Of a DNA stretch of 64,000 nt, positions 16,503 to 25,278 are shown one piece after another. The notes beneath the pieces are model-generated. The model saw only the letters and a list, made by a program, of their open reading frames with translations, did no database searches and was not told the DNA's origin. Source of the DNA: Alphaproteobacteria bacterium. Lineage in GTDB: Bacteria; Pseudomonadota; Alphaproteobacteria; Rhizobiales; Rhizobiaceae. Both the position numbers and the translations under genes were made by a program. Numbering within the stretch: the first letter of the stretch is position 1; the number at the start of each line of letters is the position of its first letter. The stretch covers positions 806,001 to 870,000 of the forward strand of contig JAHJHT010000002.1 of NCBI GenBank assembly GCA_018823835.1, given 5' to 3'.

Positions 16503-18155
16503 ATGCATTTCCGTCTGGTCCGCCCGATGAAGCGAAAAGGCACTCTCAACCACCAATTCACCCAGCGCATACCGGCTGACGTTAGGGTTCGCGCGGCTGG
16601 CTTGAAGCTTCACATTCCGTTGGGAGGTGAGACTGTCCCGATTACGCTCTCCGACAAAGCGCAGCACGTCCGTCTGTCCTTGCGCTCCTCAGAGCCTAGC
16701 ATCGTTAAGCAGAGACACGCTGAAGTAGCTGCCTACTTGGAGACCGTGTGGCAGGCTCTGCGAGCATCAAAACCTATTCCCCTCTCGCACCGGCAGGCAG
16801 TCGCCCTAGCCAAGGAGGTTTATCTGGCTTGGGCAACGGAGAGAAATGCCGAGCGAACTCTCGCGGTAAGCCAGAGCGGGACCGGAAACCACATGGTGCC
16901 CGAAAGTGATTCACATCTGGAGGAGGAGGCTTGGGAATCGGTCGCGAAGACGATGTTGCGCACTGATCCCTTGGGCCGGGAACCTGAGGAGTTTTTGCAG
17001 ACGCTGGTTCGCAGGCTCCTGCTTGGCAAGGGCATTGCGGAAACGGACGAAGCGTCTCTGGCAATGGTGACGCGTGAGTTCGTTCGGGCATTCCGAGATG
17101 CCTTCACTTATCGTCAGCGGCAGGCTGGTGGAGACTATGGGCCAGACCCCAAGGCCAATCGCTTTCCGGACTGGCCCCCTCCCTCTCCAACAATGCAGGC
17201 AGCCATTGGGGGGAAAGCCAAAGTCTCACTCAAAGGTCTGGTAGAGGATTGGTGGAAGGAAGCAGAGAGAGCCGGGCGCACCTTGAGTACCTATGAGAGC
17301 TACGCCGCAACCGTGAGGCGGCTTTCCGCCATTCTTGGTCATGACGATGCAGTCCGCGTCACGCCAGCAGATGTGGTCGCCTACAAGGATCACAGACTGG
17401 AGCAGGGGGTGTCCGCAAAGACTGTGGGAGACAGCGACATAGCTGGCCTGAGGTCCATTTTCGGGTGGGCAGTTGCCAACATGAAGTTGCCGAGCAACCC
17501 AGCGGACGGCATCAAGGTCACCCGCACGAGAACCACAAGGACGCGCTCAAAGGAACTGACCACGGTAGAGGCCAAGGCGGTGTTGACCCACGCTCTCCAG
17601 GCCGCGCGGGGGAGCGCCAGGCCCAAGACACACGCCGCTAGGCGATGGGTGCCGTGGCTCTGTGCATATACAGGGGCACGCTTGGGCGAGATGGTCCAGC
17701 TTCGCAAGGAGGATATCCGCAAGGACGGCGAGGTGTGGGTGGCTACGATCACTCCGGAGGCCGGTACCGTAAAAGACAAGGAGGTCCGTGAGGTCGTGCT
17801 CCATGCCCATCTGGTGGAGACTGGGTTTATCGACTTCGTGCAGGCTTCTACGCCCGGCCACCTCTTCCTCACTCCCAACAAGGACGGTAGCACAAGGGGA
17901 GTCCGGCGAAGCGTCAAGAACCGCGTCACGGAGTTCGTGAGGGAGGTGGTGACGGACCGGCGGGTAGCCCCCAATCATGGTTGGCGGCATTTGTTCAAGA
18001 CTATCGGCAGAGAGGCAAGCATTGCTGACAGCGTGCTCGACGGCATCTGTGGGCATGCCTCACGTACGGTCGGAGGGAGCTACGGTGGCGTCAGCTTGAA
18101 GGCGCAAAAGGATGCCATCGCAAAATTTCCGAGATTTGAGATCGACGGACATTAA
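16503..18155 (+). CDS. Tyrosine recombinase/integrase of island 1
   Basis: A 550-residue integrase. The N-terminus resembles the DUF6538 type of arm-binding domain (MKRKGTLNHQFTQRIPADVR). A SAM-like core-binding domain is at about 240-330 and a catalytic domain at about 350-540. Active-site residues are Arg in YTGARLGEMVQL, His and Arg in HGWRH (near 492-496), His in GHASR and nucleophile Tyr in GGSYGG (near 527). ATG 16503 has AAGGTG 8 bases before it; a GTG at 16482 and an ATG at 16527 are alternatives. Located 85 bases from tRNA-Leu, it should integrate and excise island 1 at the 17-bp core. Confidence 0.93.
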   Translation: MHFRLVRPMKRKGTLNHQFTQRIPADVRVRAAGLKLHIPLGGETVPITLSDKAQHVRLSLRSSEPSIVKQRHAEVAAYLETVWQALRASKPIPLSHRQAVALAKEVYLAWATERNAERTLAVSQSGTGNHMVPESDSHLEEEAWESVAKTMLRTDPLGREPEEFLQTLVRRLLLGKGIAETDEASLAMVTREFVRAFRDAFTYRQRQAGGDYGPDPKANRFPDWPPPSPTMQAAIGGKAKVSLKGLVEDWWKEAERAGRTLSTYESYAATVRRLSAILGHDDAVRVTPADVVAYKDHRLEQGVSAKTVGDSDIAGLRSIFGWAVANMKLPSNPADGIKVTRTRTTRTRSKELTTVEAKAVLTHALQAARGSARPKTHAARRWVPWLCAYTGARLGEMVQLRKEDIRKDGEVWVATITPEAGTVKDKEVREVVLHAHLVETGFIDFVQASTPGHLFLTPNKDGSTRGVRRSVKNRVTEFVREVVTDRRVAPNHGWRHLFKTIGREASIADSVLDGICGHASRTVGGSYGGVSLKAQKDAIAKFPRFEIDGH

Positions 18156-18246
18156 CGTCAACAACGATGTCGAATGAACTTTCTGCCGATAGATGGACTA
18201 TCCCCTTGAACTGAACACCGTCAGACTTGCCCCTGCGTCTCTGCAA

Positions 18247-19122
18247 TTATTTCCTCAAAAGGCCCTCGATCTCTGACGCAAATTTCACCCCACGCCAGTC
18301 AAGACCCTTGAGTTCCGGTAACTGCGGATGGTGACCGAACTTATGCAACACCCGCAAGGTGATAAGTGCGGAGTTGCAGGCCAGTTGCAGGGTCACGCTG
18401 GCAGCCTCCGGAAACTCATTGCACAAAGAGGAGATTCTTTCACTGTCGTTTGGAACCACCATTAGCAAACCGCTTTCCGGATCGAACTGATAAAGCCACG
18501 AAATCGATGCGTTGGAGGGATGAACGATGGCACAAAGCCGGTGATACAAGGTCACGGCACCTGGTAGCGCACGTTCAACCAAGCGTACGTACTCAACGTT
18601 TGGTTTGGCTGCGAGTGCCCGGTCAGCCACTGACTTTTGGTTCACCCACCCAGCGTGGATATAGTGATCCACCACTGCCTCCATGGCCGAGCAGTCGACT
18701 AGATCCTTTTTGACTTTCCCTTTGAACATCTGTGACAATGTTCGATGATTGGCTGCGATTGACCCACCCAGATTCAACAATCCGTCGACGGTGTCGCCAC
18801 TGTGCTCAATGAGGCCTCGCAAGGCTCCACAAAATCCCAGAAAATTCTCGCTGCTGTGCATCAGAATAGCAGCATCCGCCCACCGCTTAATGCGGATAAG
18901 TGACGTGACCGCAGCCAAGTGAGCCTTCTCGATTAGATCTAGAGCAACGATCTGATTTCGATCAGCTACGCTTAGAGCGTCAATTTCAACTTGCTGGCGG
19001 TACCACTCGTCGCTCAGGAAAGCGTAGCGGTGCCTTTGAACGCGAAGCAAAACGCTCTCAATAATTGGAAAATATAACTCTGCATCGTGAAAAACAGATC
19101 TTCCAGCGGCGGCTAGGGGCAT
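18247..19122 (-). CDS. Hypothetical protein, helical, possible DUF5677/HEPN-like
   Basis: A 291-residue, predominantly helical protein without signal or clear membrane span. The segment AVTLYHRLCAIVHPSNASI (about 200-218) resembles the conserved Tyr...His-Pro signature of DUF5677-like and HEPN-related proteins. Residues FCGALRGLIEHSGDTVDG add a second possible R...H pair. The match is short, so the assignment is tentative. It ends a leftward run of four genes that includes the polymerase-like gene 45 bp upstream, so it may be co-transcribed with them. Confidence 0.6.
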   Translation of the reverse strand: MPLAAAGRSVFHDAELYFPIIESVLLRVQRHRYAFLSDEWYRQQVEIDALSVADRNQIVALDLIEKAHLAAVTSLIRIKRWADAAILMHSSENFLGFCGALRGLIEHSGDTVDGLLNLGGSIAANHRTLSQMFKGKVKKDLVDCSAMEAVVDHYIHAGWVNQKSVADRALAAKPNVEYVRLVERALPGAVTLYHRLCAIVHPSNASISWLYQFDPESGLLMVVPNDSERISSLCNEFPEAASVTLQLACNSALITLRVLHKFGHHPQLPELKGLDWRGVKFASEIEGLLRK

Positions 19123-19167
19123 ATTTCCAACGCTCTCTGTTACGCTTCGCTAATCGAATATTTGACT

Positions 19168-20472
19168 TCAATTCGTGGCTTTAACGACAGAGACAATTTG
19201 CGTCCCCGTCATCTGCACGACTAGAAATTCCATCGCCCTCTTCGCCCGCGTCGCGAAAGATCGCGGTACCATCAAACCATCATGCATTGGCAATCCTGGA
19301 ATCCCTAAACTGGCAAGTCTCAGAAGCACTGCCACCATGATGCAGCTCTCGTAGTGCATGAGGTCCAACCCGATGTCTTTGCCGAATAGAGGCATCAATG
19401 CCGGGTGCTTCACGGCCACCGCGTCGCGCAGCCTCTTTGCTGTCCACCCGGCTGGCAAAGCGGCTTTTACGTCGCTCGGAAGTCTTGCCATCTCCGACCC
19501 ACTCGACAAAAGAGCAGAAAGCCCAGCCTTCACGGCAGCCCGATGCCCCTCCAGTCCCGGGATCGCGTAAAGATCACCCTCAGGCGGAATAGCCCCCACT
19601 CGCGCATAGCAGAGCCGAGGAAACATGCTGGCGAAATCGAGGTCAGCTATTGGCTCGCCATTGATTGTCAGCCCCCCTCTCCTTGCCTTCGGCAGCGATT
19701 GCCAGAAGCCACCATAGAGCCGGCCATGAAGCATGAACTCGTGCGGATCAGACGGCTTCCTCAAGAGGTAGTAGCGAGCAAGCCTGACGGCGGCTTGAGG
19801 TTCGCCATCAAGCTCAATCTTCTGCTTGGCGAGGAAGGTATTGATCTCTTCCATCTCCTCCCGCAGTCGGTCGGCGGTACGGCAATCCTTATAATCGACG
19901 GGGATGCTTGGAAGTTTTCGCCCCCTTCTATCTCTGCCAGCCCTTGCGGCCAGCTTGATGACTTCCTCTCCAGAAGCCCGCCCTATGTCTGCCAACGGCA
20001 ACGCTGGTGCGGCTAGAGCCTCAAGCAACCATCCTGTCGCCTCAATGCCTGTGCGCCGCTCCTTGGCCACTGCGGGGTGCTTTATGATGAGCCCGAGGAC
20101 TGCCATTTGGTCAATGACTTTGGGAAGCATGCCGAAGCCTGGCCTATCGTAGCGGGTGGCTTTGCGGTGCTCCATCGGAATGGCCAAACGGCGGGCTTGA
20201 GGTTTGCCTCTATGCAGAAGCGCCAAGTTGGCAATGATGGAGGAAACGATATTGGTCAGTCTCTCCACCACATCGGCTTTGGGGTTACGCTGGCGTCCGC
20301 CTGAGAGCTTGGAGGTGGCGAGAAGGAGGCTTTGGGTCGCGCTCTGGGCGATGGGGGAGAGAGTTGGACCGATAGAGGTTGCCCAAGGGTCGAACATTAG
20401 GTCGGTGGGGGCGAGGGACTCTACAATCTGCTCCTCACCATCGCTCGACACAGCGGGGCTTAGCGGCGACAC
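19168..20472 (-). CDS. Divergent family A DNA polymerase-like protein
   Basis: A 434-residue protein whose C-terminal half carries, in order, motifs resembling the palm and fingers of family A polymerases. Motif A is ADLDFASMFPRLCYA (D279, R286; compare DYSQIELR in Pol I). A fingers motif is RAAVKAGLSALL (R311 and K315, the R-x3-K of the O helix). Motif C is LPMHDGLMVP (H397, D398; compare VHDEL). Both metal-binding Asp positions are present, but the O-helix Phe and Tyr are replaced by Ser. The N-terminal 240 residues match nothing I know and contain no exonuclease motifs. GTG 20472 starts the frame; ATG 20397 is an alternative. It sits beside RNase H-like and zinc-finger-like genes. Similar proteins are usually annotated hypothetical, and the polymerase reading is inference. 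Confidence 0.6.
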   Translation of the reverse strand: MSPLSPAVSSDGEEQIVESLAPTDLMFDPWATSIGPTLSPIAQSATQSLLLATSKLSGGRQRNPKADVVERLTNIVSSIIANLALLHRGKPQARRLAIPMEHRKATRYDRPGFGMLPKVIDQMAVLGLIIKHPAVAKERRTGIEATGWLLEALAAPALPLADIGRASGEEVIKLAARAGRDRRGRKLPSIPVDYKDCRTADRLREEMEEINTFLAKQKIELDGEPQAAVRLARYYLLRKPSDPHEFMLHGRLYGGFWQSLPKARRGGLTINGEPIADLDFASMFPRLCYARVGAIPPEGDLYAIPGLEGHRAAVKAGLSALLSSGSEMARLPSDVKAALPAGWTAKRLRDAVAVKHPALMPLFGKDIGLDLMHYESCIMVAVLLRLASLGIPGLPMHDGLMVPRSFATRAKRAMEFLVVQMTGTQIVSVVKATN

Positions 20473-20589
20473 AGAGGCAGCCCTACACCATATGCGGGGA
20501 GCTAACGATCAACATGTGCGTCCCCGATACGGTCACCAGATCAGCCGAGAAATTGAACGTGAGTTTCATGCGGTGCCTTTTCCGCGAAC

Positions 20590-21285
20590 CTACAACGGTC
20601 GCCATTCGGGAATATGAGAAGGGTGGGGGCCAGCAGCTTCTGTCTTTATCAAAATGATCTTCTGTATTGCCTCTTGCAATAAGGGGTCACAGGCCTGTGC
20701 CAGAGCTTCTCCGATTCTGCGGAGTACGAGGCCGGCAGACCGTGGGTATGCATTCACCTCGAACGCAACATCCGGACCGCTTGGATTCCACATCGACCAT
20801 TTTCGATGCGTGCCACTAGCCAACCTATGGACCGCCTTGGCGGCCTGAACGATTTGGAATTCTCTAACACGATGGCTTCCGGAATCGTCTTCTATGAGCG
20901 CGGCTACACCTAAATAAATGCTCGCCAGGCGGTGTGAGGTGACGCCGGCCTCTCGCAGCCTCCCAAACGCAACGCGAGCCCTGTAGATGGCCGGCTGCCC
21001 TCGCAGGTTCATGGCAGGGTCTACGCGTCCCGCGAAAGCCAGGGTGTACTCAAGGTCCGTTAGCGCAGCGACTACAGACGGGCGGATTGAATTGTCTGCC
21101 AGCCATGATTTCGCCGCCGAGACGTACGGCTTCAGATCGACGGCCCGATAGGTCGGGTGCCAATGCGAACCGTGGCGGGACTTCCGCTGGACATGATATC
21201 TGCAATGGTTCGGTGCCCTCCCCGTGCCGCTTGCCTCGGCTGTTTGTCTACCGCATCCGGGGATTGCGCAAACGGAACTCGTCAT
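20590..21285 (-). CDS. Hypothetical protein with N-terminal Cys/His zinc-binding motif
   Basis: A 231-residue protein. The first 45 residues hold a likely zinc site: C-x4-C (CAIPGC) followed by C-x2-H (HCRYH) and a His-rich stretch (RHGSHWH). The rest is helical, with no recognised domain. Its ATG at 21285 overlaps the stop of the RNase H-like gene (ATGA), so the two are translationally coupled. The polymerase-like gene follows 117 bp downstream. DNA or RNA binding is plausible from the motif and the neighbours, but unproven. Confidence 0.65.
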   Translation of the reverse strand: MTSSVCAIPGCGRQTAEASGTGRAPNHCRYHVQRKSRHGSHWHPTYRAVDLKPYVSAAKSWLADNSIRPSVVAALTDLEYTLAFAGRVDPAMNLRGQPAIYRARVAFGRLREAGVTSHRLASIYLGVAALIEDDSGSHRVREFQIVQAAKAVHRLASGTHRKWSMWNPSGPDVAFEVNAYPRSAGLVLRRIGEALAQACDPLLQEAIQKIILIKTEAAGPHPSHIPEWRPL

Positions 21286-21893
21286 GCCCAAGGGTCTCTG
21301 CTCAACGCTCTCTCGCGAAGCATCTCGTTGACCTGCTCTTCAGTGAGCTCGTCGTCGTCGTTGAAATGGTCGGCTATCCCGCCCTTCGCCTGTTTGGCTA
21401 ACTCCGAGGCATGAGTTTTCAACGAGGTGGAGGGAGAATCCGCTCCTGCAAAGAACGCAACTTCAGGCCGCCTTTCGAGTAGAGGTGCAATTTTGGCGAG
21501 GATGTCCTTGTTGAGACGCTTCGGATCGCGCAGCCATTTCTTGATGTTCGGCTTGAGCCATTTCGAAACGTATTCGTCACTAGAGTAGACGCTCACATGA
21601 TCATCTTTCTGGCAGTTTGTATCAATGAACTCCAAAGCAGTGAGCGCAGCTCCCAGGGCTCCGCGCATGTGGGTCGTTTTCGCGGTGGTTGACTTGAACG
21701 TGATGGCGGCGAGGACATTCTCCTGCCCATCATCAACGAGCACTGCAAACCCATGGGCTTGCTCCCCAATACTGGCACCCGATACCCCGATGTGAAATCT
21801 CGTTTCGGAGCCACTGTCGCGCCGCTGCGGAAGCGTCGGTATCTCCGGTCCGCGCCTCCCGCTATATTCTCCGCCGATTGATGACTGCTCCAT
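21282..21893 (-). CDS. RNase H-like fold protein lacking catalytic residues
   Basis: A 203-residue protein that follows the RNase H1 pattern along about 130 residues. It has a first strand FHIGVSG, then GFAVLVDD, then a helix (HMRGALGAALTALEFI) where the family has MELMA. VYSSDEYVSKWL follows where it has YTDSQYV, then LNKDILAKIAPLL and KTHASELAKQA where it has NERADELA. All four catalytic acids appear substituted (first Asp, Glu to Arg, Asp to Ser, Asp to Ser). The fold may therefore bind nucleic acid or protein without cleaving. ATG 21893 is preferred with AAAGG upstream. It is the first gene of the leftward cluster with zinc-finger-like and polymerase-like genes. Confidence 0.6.
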   Translation of the reverse strand: MEQSSIGGEYSGRRGPEIPTLPQRRDSGSETRFHIGVSGASIGEQAHGFAVLVDDGQENVLAAITFKSTTAKTTHMRGALGAALTALEFIDTNCQKDDHVSVYSSDEYVSKWLKPNIKKWLRDPKRLNKDILAKIAPLLERRPEVAFFAGADSPSTSLKTHASELAKQAKGGIADHFNDDDELTEEQVNEMLRERALSRDPWA

Positions 21894-22042
21894 AACTAGC
21901 CTTTCGCGCTGTAGAACAACTAATGTAACGTGGGAACGCGCGGGAGCTTTGGGAACCGGCAATTGTGACCGATATGCCGCAAAGCACTACAAATCGCACT
22001 GTTGGTTTCCGCCGCTCTTAGACGTCGAATTAGGGGGACCGC

Positions 22043-22489
22043 ATGGGCGAGAAGGCAGACGCCGGATATGGGAATGCGGAGCGGGAGGCGTTTGCGGCGC
22101 TACCGGCCAAGCAGAGACTCCTCGCGAACCTCGTGGCGGTCTTGGTCACCGGACTCTTGGCGCTCGCCTTCGCCATCGTCTTTATCGGCCCCGTGTTCGC
22201 GGAAAGCGTCACCGTCAAATACCGGGACGGCCCCGTGGACCTGGCCAACTTCGACTGCACCGGAGACCTGGACAGCAGCCTGGTCAAACGGATCTGCTAC
22301 AGCGCTGCCAACAGCTACATGCTCATCCGCCTCAAGGGCACTTGGTACCACTATTGCGAGATCGATACGGGAACCGTGGACGCGTTGCTCAATGCCGAGT
22401 CTTTGGGCCGCTTCTACAATCAGAGCGTCAAGGACAGCGGGACAGGCGGACGCTTTAGTTGCCGCGATAGCGCCGTGCCGAAGTTCTGA
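22043..22489 (+). CDS. KTSC-domain protein with membrane anchor
   Basis: A 148-residue protein with a membrane helix at about 27-52 (LLANLVAVLVTGLLALAFAIVFIGP). The C-terminal KTSC domain runs about 80-140 (ICYSAANSYMLIRLKGTWYHYCEI, then GRFYNQSVK). KTSC domains are small folds found in phage and mobile-element proteins and fused to enzymes; their biochemical role is unclear. The anchor would place the domain outside the cytoplasm. Start ATG 22043 follows AGGGGG. It is divergent from the RNase H-like gene with a 149-bp gap. Confidence 0.75.
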   Translation: MGEKADAGYGNAEREAFAALPAKQRLLANLVAVLVTGLLALAFAIVFIGPVFAESVTVKYRDGPVDLANFDCTGDLDSSLVKRICYSAANSYMLIRLKGTWYHYCEIDTGTVDALLNAESLGRFYNQSVKDSGTGGRFSCRDSAVPKF

Positions 22490-22537
22490 CTTCAACCGGG
22501 ATGATCCGCGTCCGGTTGTGAGATAGCGTAACGCCAA

Positions 22538-23569
22538 ATGCGCTCAAACGGAAACGCGTGCATGTCCGAGAAGCGACCCATAGACCGGATACGAGAGTCG
22601 GCCGCGTCGATGACGATCGGACATGAATCCGATGGCCCAATCACCGGCATGGCAACTATAGGCGAAAGGCTCTACATTCTGAAGGAGCGAGCCATCTACT
22701 TAATGCAGATGGCCGACGACATCGATCCGCAACGAACAAGAGCTGACATTCCGAATACTCAACAGCTCGTCGTCTCGGCCGGCACGTCCTCCGAAGTCGT
22801 CCAGAAGATTCTCCTTACTGGCCGCGAACTATTTCGGGCGGATCGCCTTATCGATCAGGTCGATTGGAATGCAGTGCTGGAGATCATTCTAGAAGTTTTG
22901 AAAGAAGCTGTCGCGGCGGCACAGATTAAAGACACGCTGTTGGCCGAAACGCAGACCACTAGAGAGCTAGCCTTGTCCCCAAAGGACAGGTCGCTGCACC
23001 TTCCGTCTGTGATCGATCTAGAAGGCCGCACCAAGGCGTTTATCCAACGCACAGAACACGCGGTTCAGGGGCTCTTCCGCGTCTGCAAGCAATTCTATTC
23101 CGAGGAGGCGTTGAAACGGCGGGGTGGCTGGTTGGACGGCTTTGTGACTACGGTCAAAGAGACTCATCCTGAGGCCGGGGCGTTTGCAAGCTTCGCCGAA
23201 CAGTTTGCCGGATTCGGAAAATTCGTTCGAGCAGTTCGGAATTGTGTTGAACACCCGAAGCCTCAACAGCGCATTATTCTTGCCGATTTCCGGCTGCTTC
23301 CTTCGCGCGAGCTAATCGAGCCAACCATAGAGGTCATTCATCCCTCAATGGCGGAGCCTGCCATACCTTTGACCGAATTCATGCAGCAGGTCAGTGACGC
23401 CATTCCTGCGCTAGCCGAGACCCTTTGGGCCTATCTCGCATCGAGCCACATGAAGCCGCTTGGCAACTTTCCTATTGCGGTAGGCGAGGTGCCAGAGGAT
23501 CAGCGTCGCGATGGCGTTCGGTACGGGTACATGATCGCCATAGGTGGAGAGTGGAGCCGCTTAGGATAA
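22538..23569 (+). CDS. Hypothetical protein with HEPN-like R-N-x3-H motif
   Basis: A 343-residue soluble, helical protein. Near residue 233, VRAVRNCVEHPKPQ contains R-N-x3-H, the pattern of the HEPN ribonuclease active site (R-x4-6-H), preceded by helical segments as in HEPN folds. No other domain is recognised. ATG 22538 has no clear ribosome site, and an in-frame ATG at 22562 is an alternative. It lies 48 bp after the KTSC gene on the same strand, so co-transcription is possible. A toxin or defence role is speculative. Confidence 0.6.
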   Translation: MRSNGNACMSEKRPIDRIRESAASMTIGHESDGPITGMATIGERLYILKERAIYLMQMADDIDPQRTRADIPNTQQLVVSAGTSSEVVQKILLTGRELFRADRLIDQVDWNAVLEIILEVLKEAVAAAQIKDTLLAETQTTRELALSPKDRSLHLPSVIDLEGRTKAFIQRTEHAVQGLFRVCKQFYSEEALKRRGGWLDGFVTTVKETHPEAGAFASFAEQFAGFGKFVRAVRNCVEHPKPQQRIILADFRLLPSRELIEPTIEVIHPSMAEPAIPLTEFMQQVSDAIPALAETLWAYLASSHMKPLGNFPIAVGEVPEDQRRDGVRYGYMIAIGGEWSRLG

Positions 23570-23795
23570 CATCGGGGAGAAACCTCAGATCGTTGGGGGA
23601 CCTGAATCGAACTTGATCGTTTGCGTGGCACAACCAACATCCGGCGACCACGATGGGCACTGGCGCAAGTGGATGGGTGTGGAGAGACGTTGTGTGGTCC
23701 CGGCGACCGGCTTCGCAGAGCCACCCGACGACTGGCGACAAAGACCCGGCAAGCCGTTCCGTTGCAGCCAAGTCTGAGCGAATGTTCAGCCAAGG

Positions 23796-24131
23796 CTATA
23801 CCCCTAGGTCTCTTCCCAGACAATCCTCCGCGTATACTGGACGCGCTTGATGAGCCTCAGCACAAATTTTGTCGGCAATGTCGCCAGGTGGCCCTCCAAG
23901 CCTGAAATCAAGCGAGCACTTGCCGTCGCACCTGCGGCACCGGAAACCCGCCACACGAATCAAATCAGTGCATTCCATGTCGCCAAACGCCGTGAACAGA
24001 TCGGCCACCGTGTAGAAGCGCTGGCGCTTGCAGTAGGTGTACCGGATGGACGCGTAAGAGTCGCGCACATCCTTGGCCGCGTCGGACAGCCGGGATGAGC
24101 CTTTCCTCTTGGGCCAAGATGGTTCGGGCAT
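23796..24131 (-). CDS. Small hypothetical protein with Cys-rich motif
   Basis: A 111-residue protein with YCKRQRFYTVADLFTAFGDMECTDL followed by FRCRRCDGKCSLDF. It has five cysteines arranged as a possible small zinc ribbon (CRRCDGKC). I know this general layout from many uncharacterised Rhizobiales and phage-associated small proteins; no function is established. It lies 26 bp downstream of the gene at 24158-24514 on the same strand and is likely co-transcribed with it. Confidence 0.55.
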   Translation of the reverse strand: MPEPSWPKRKGSSRLSDAAKDVRDSYASIRYTYCKRQRFYTVADLFTAFGDMECTDLIRVAGFRCRRCDGKCSLDFRLGGPPGDIADKICAEAHQARPVYAEDCLGRDLGV

Positions 24132-24157
24132 GATGCGGTATACGAAAGCCGGTCAAT

Positions 24158-24514
24158 CTAATCGCGACCCTTCGCCATCGCGTACGCGTTCCGCTTGGGT
24201 GCAGGACGATCCAGTGATGATCCCTTGATCGCATTGAACCATGCAGCCTCGACCATATGGGCGGCCGCGCGGGCCGATCGTTCGACGCCGTGGAGTTCTC
24301 CAACATTGCGGCTGATCTCGTGGCCGTCCGCCTGCATCGCCCAAAACCAGAGGCCTGCCTGTGGCCCACCCTCATGGCGATAGATGCGGCCCACGGTGTC
24401 CTCGTAGGTGTCCGCTTGCGCAACGTAGTCGGCCTCGCTGGAGGGGGACGTTTGACGCCAATTCAAGTACAATCGCAAAGCTTCGCCGGCCGCGACCCGT
24501 TGAGGTTCGGACAT
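24158..24514 (-). CDS. Small hypothetical protein, Rhizobiales type
   Basis: A 118-residue soluble protein beginning at ATG 24514 with AGGAG six bases upstream. It contains GRIYRHEGGPQAGLWFWAMQADGHE, then a helical stretch SARAAAHMVEAAWF and a basic tail. This resembles short uncharacterised proteins common in Rhizobiales genomes, often of island or plasmid origin. No catalytic motif is visible. It pairs with the Cys-rich small gene just downstream. Confidence 0.55.
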   Translation of the reverse strand: MSEPQRVAAGEALRLYLNWRQTSPSSEADYVAQADTYEDTVGRIYRHEGGPQAGLWFWAMQADGHEISRNVGELHGVERSARAAAHMVEAAWFNAIKGSSLDRPAPKRNAYAMAKGRD

Positions 24515-24646
24515 CGTGATCTCCTGTTTGCTAGAGGTCCGCAGACTGCCTCAGCTAGGCTAGGTCGTCAAGGATTTTGTTCCTATTTTGTTCTCAAAGG
24601 GTGAGCGAGAACAATACGGGCATAGGGCTTCTCTCACAGCCGGCGT

Positions 24647-24913
24647 TCACGACTCCTTGCTGCACCAAACCTTGCTAGGCGGATCACCGCATTGCTGCTT
24701 GAGGGTCTTCCAATAAGCACACTGTCCCGTTAGCCGAACGCGCCAGCCGGGACCTCCTTTGCAGCCGCACGTGTTGCAGCGGTGCTGATAGCTGCTCACA
24801 ATACCCTGAGGCTTTACGATGCGAGCCATTCGCCGGTCGGGCCAAAACGGCTGGGCCGCAAGCGCCGCCAAGCTAACGGCGATGATAACAAGCAAGAGGT
24901 TCTGCACTGACAT
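24647..24913 (-). CDS. Small secreted or anchored Cys-rich protein
   Basis: An 88-residue protein whose first 22 residues (MSVQNLLLVIIAVSLAALAAQ) form a signal peptide or anchor. The remainder has six cysteines (RCNTCGCKGG, GQCAYW, QQCGDPP, VWCSKES), consistent with disulfides in the periplasm. I prefer ATG 24913 over 24937 because the leader starts there. It is not recognised as a known family and has no obvious operon partner. Confidence 0.5.
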   Translation of the reverse strand: MSVQNLLLVIIAVSLAALAAQPFWPDRRMARIVKPQGIVSSYQHRCNTCGCKGGPGWRVRLTGQCAYWKTLKQQCGDPPSKVWCSKES

Positions 24914-25278
24914 GCGAAGCACCCCCAGTCTGCGCAAACTGCCTCACCTGATAGCAGTCGCGGCTTAACGGTTCCTAAGGCGGGCCGCTAAAATTGGAGA
25001 CGGTCGCCGAGGTCGCGTTCCGCTTGGCACGGAATCGGCAATCAGGTAGTTGTTGCGGGAGCGCTACGCGGCGATCCGGGGTGTGGAAACCCTGAGTTCG
25101 ACATCAGGCACCAGCACATCGGTGCCGATCCTCGACTTTTTGGTCGGGGAGCCTGTGGCGAATGTCCAGGTTCTCCGGAACTAAAGGCCGCAGGAACCGG
25201 AACTTTTCCAACTCCCCGATCAGGGGTCCAGGGTGACAGTTTGCGGGGGCGTACCGCAGGCGATGGACTGGGGGAAGA
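24914..25278. other. Island 1 stretch without a recognised gene
   Basis: About 365 bp between the small Cys-rich gene and the small membrane gene at 25279. Short open frames exist on both strands, but none has a ribosome site together with family-like sequence. I see no convincing RNA or repeat here. Confidence 0.4.

Noticed and set aside
18247..21893. A reverse-transcriptase/RNase H retroelement
   Set aside because: RNase H-like and polymerase-like genes lie close together, but no Tyr-x-Asp-Asp motif or reverse-transcriptase domain order is visible, and the RNase H-like protein lacks its catalytic acids.
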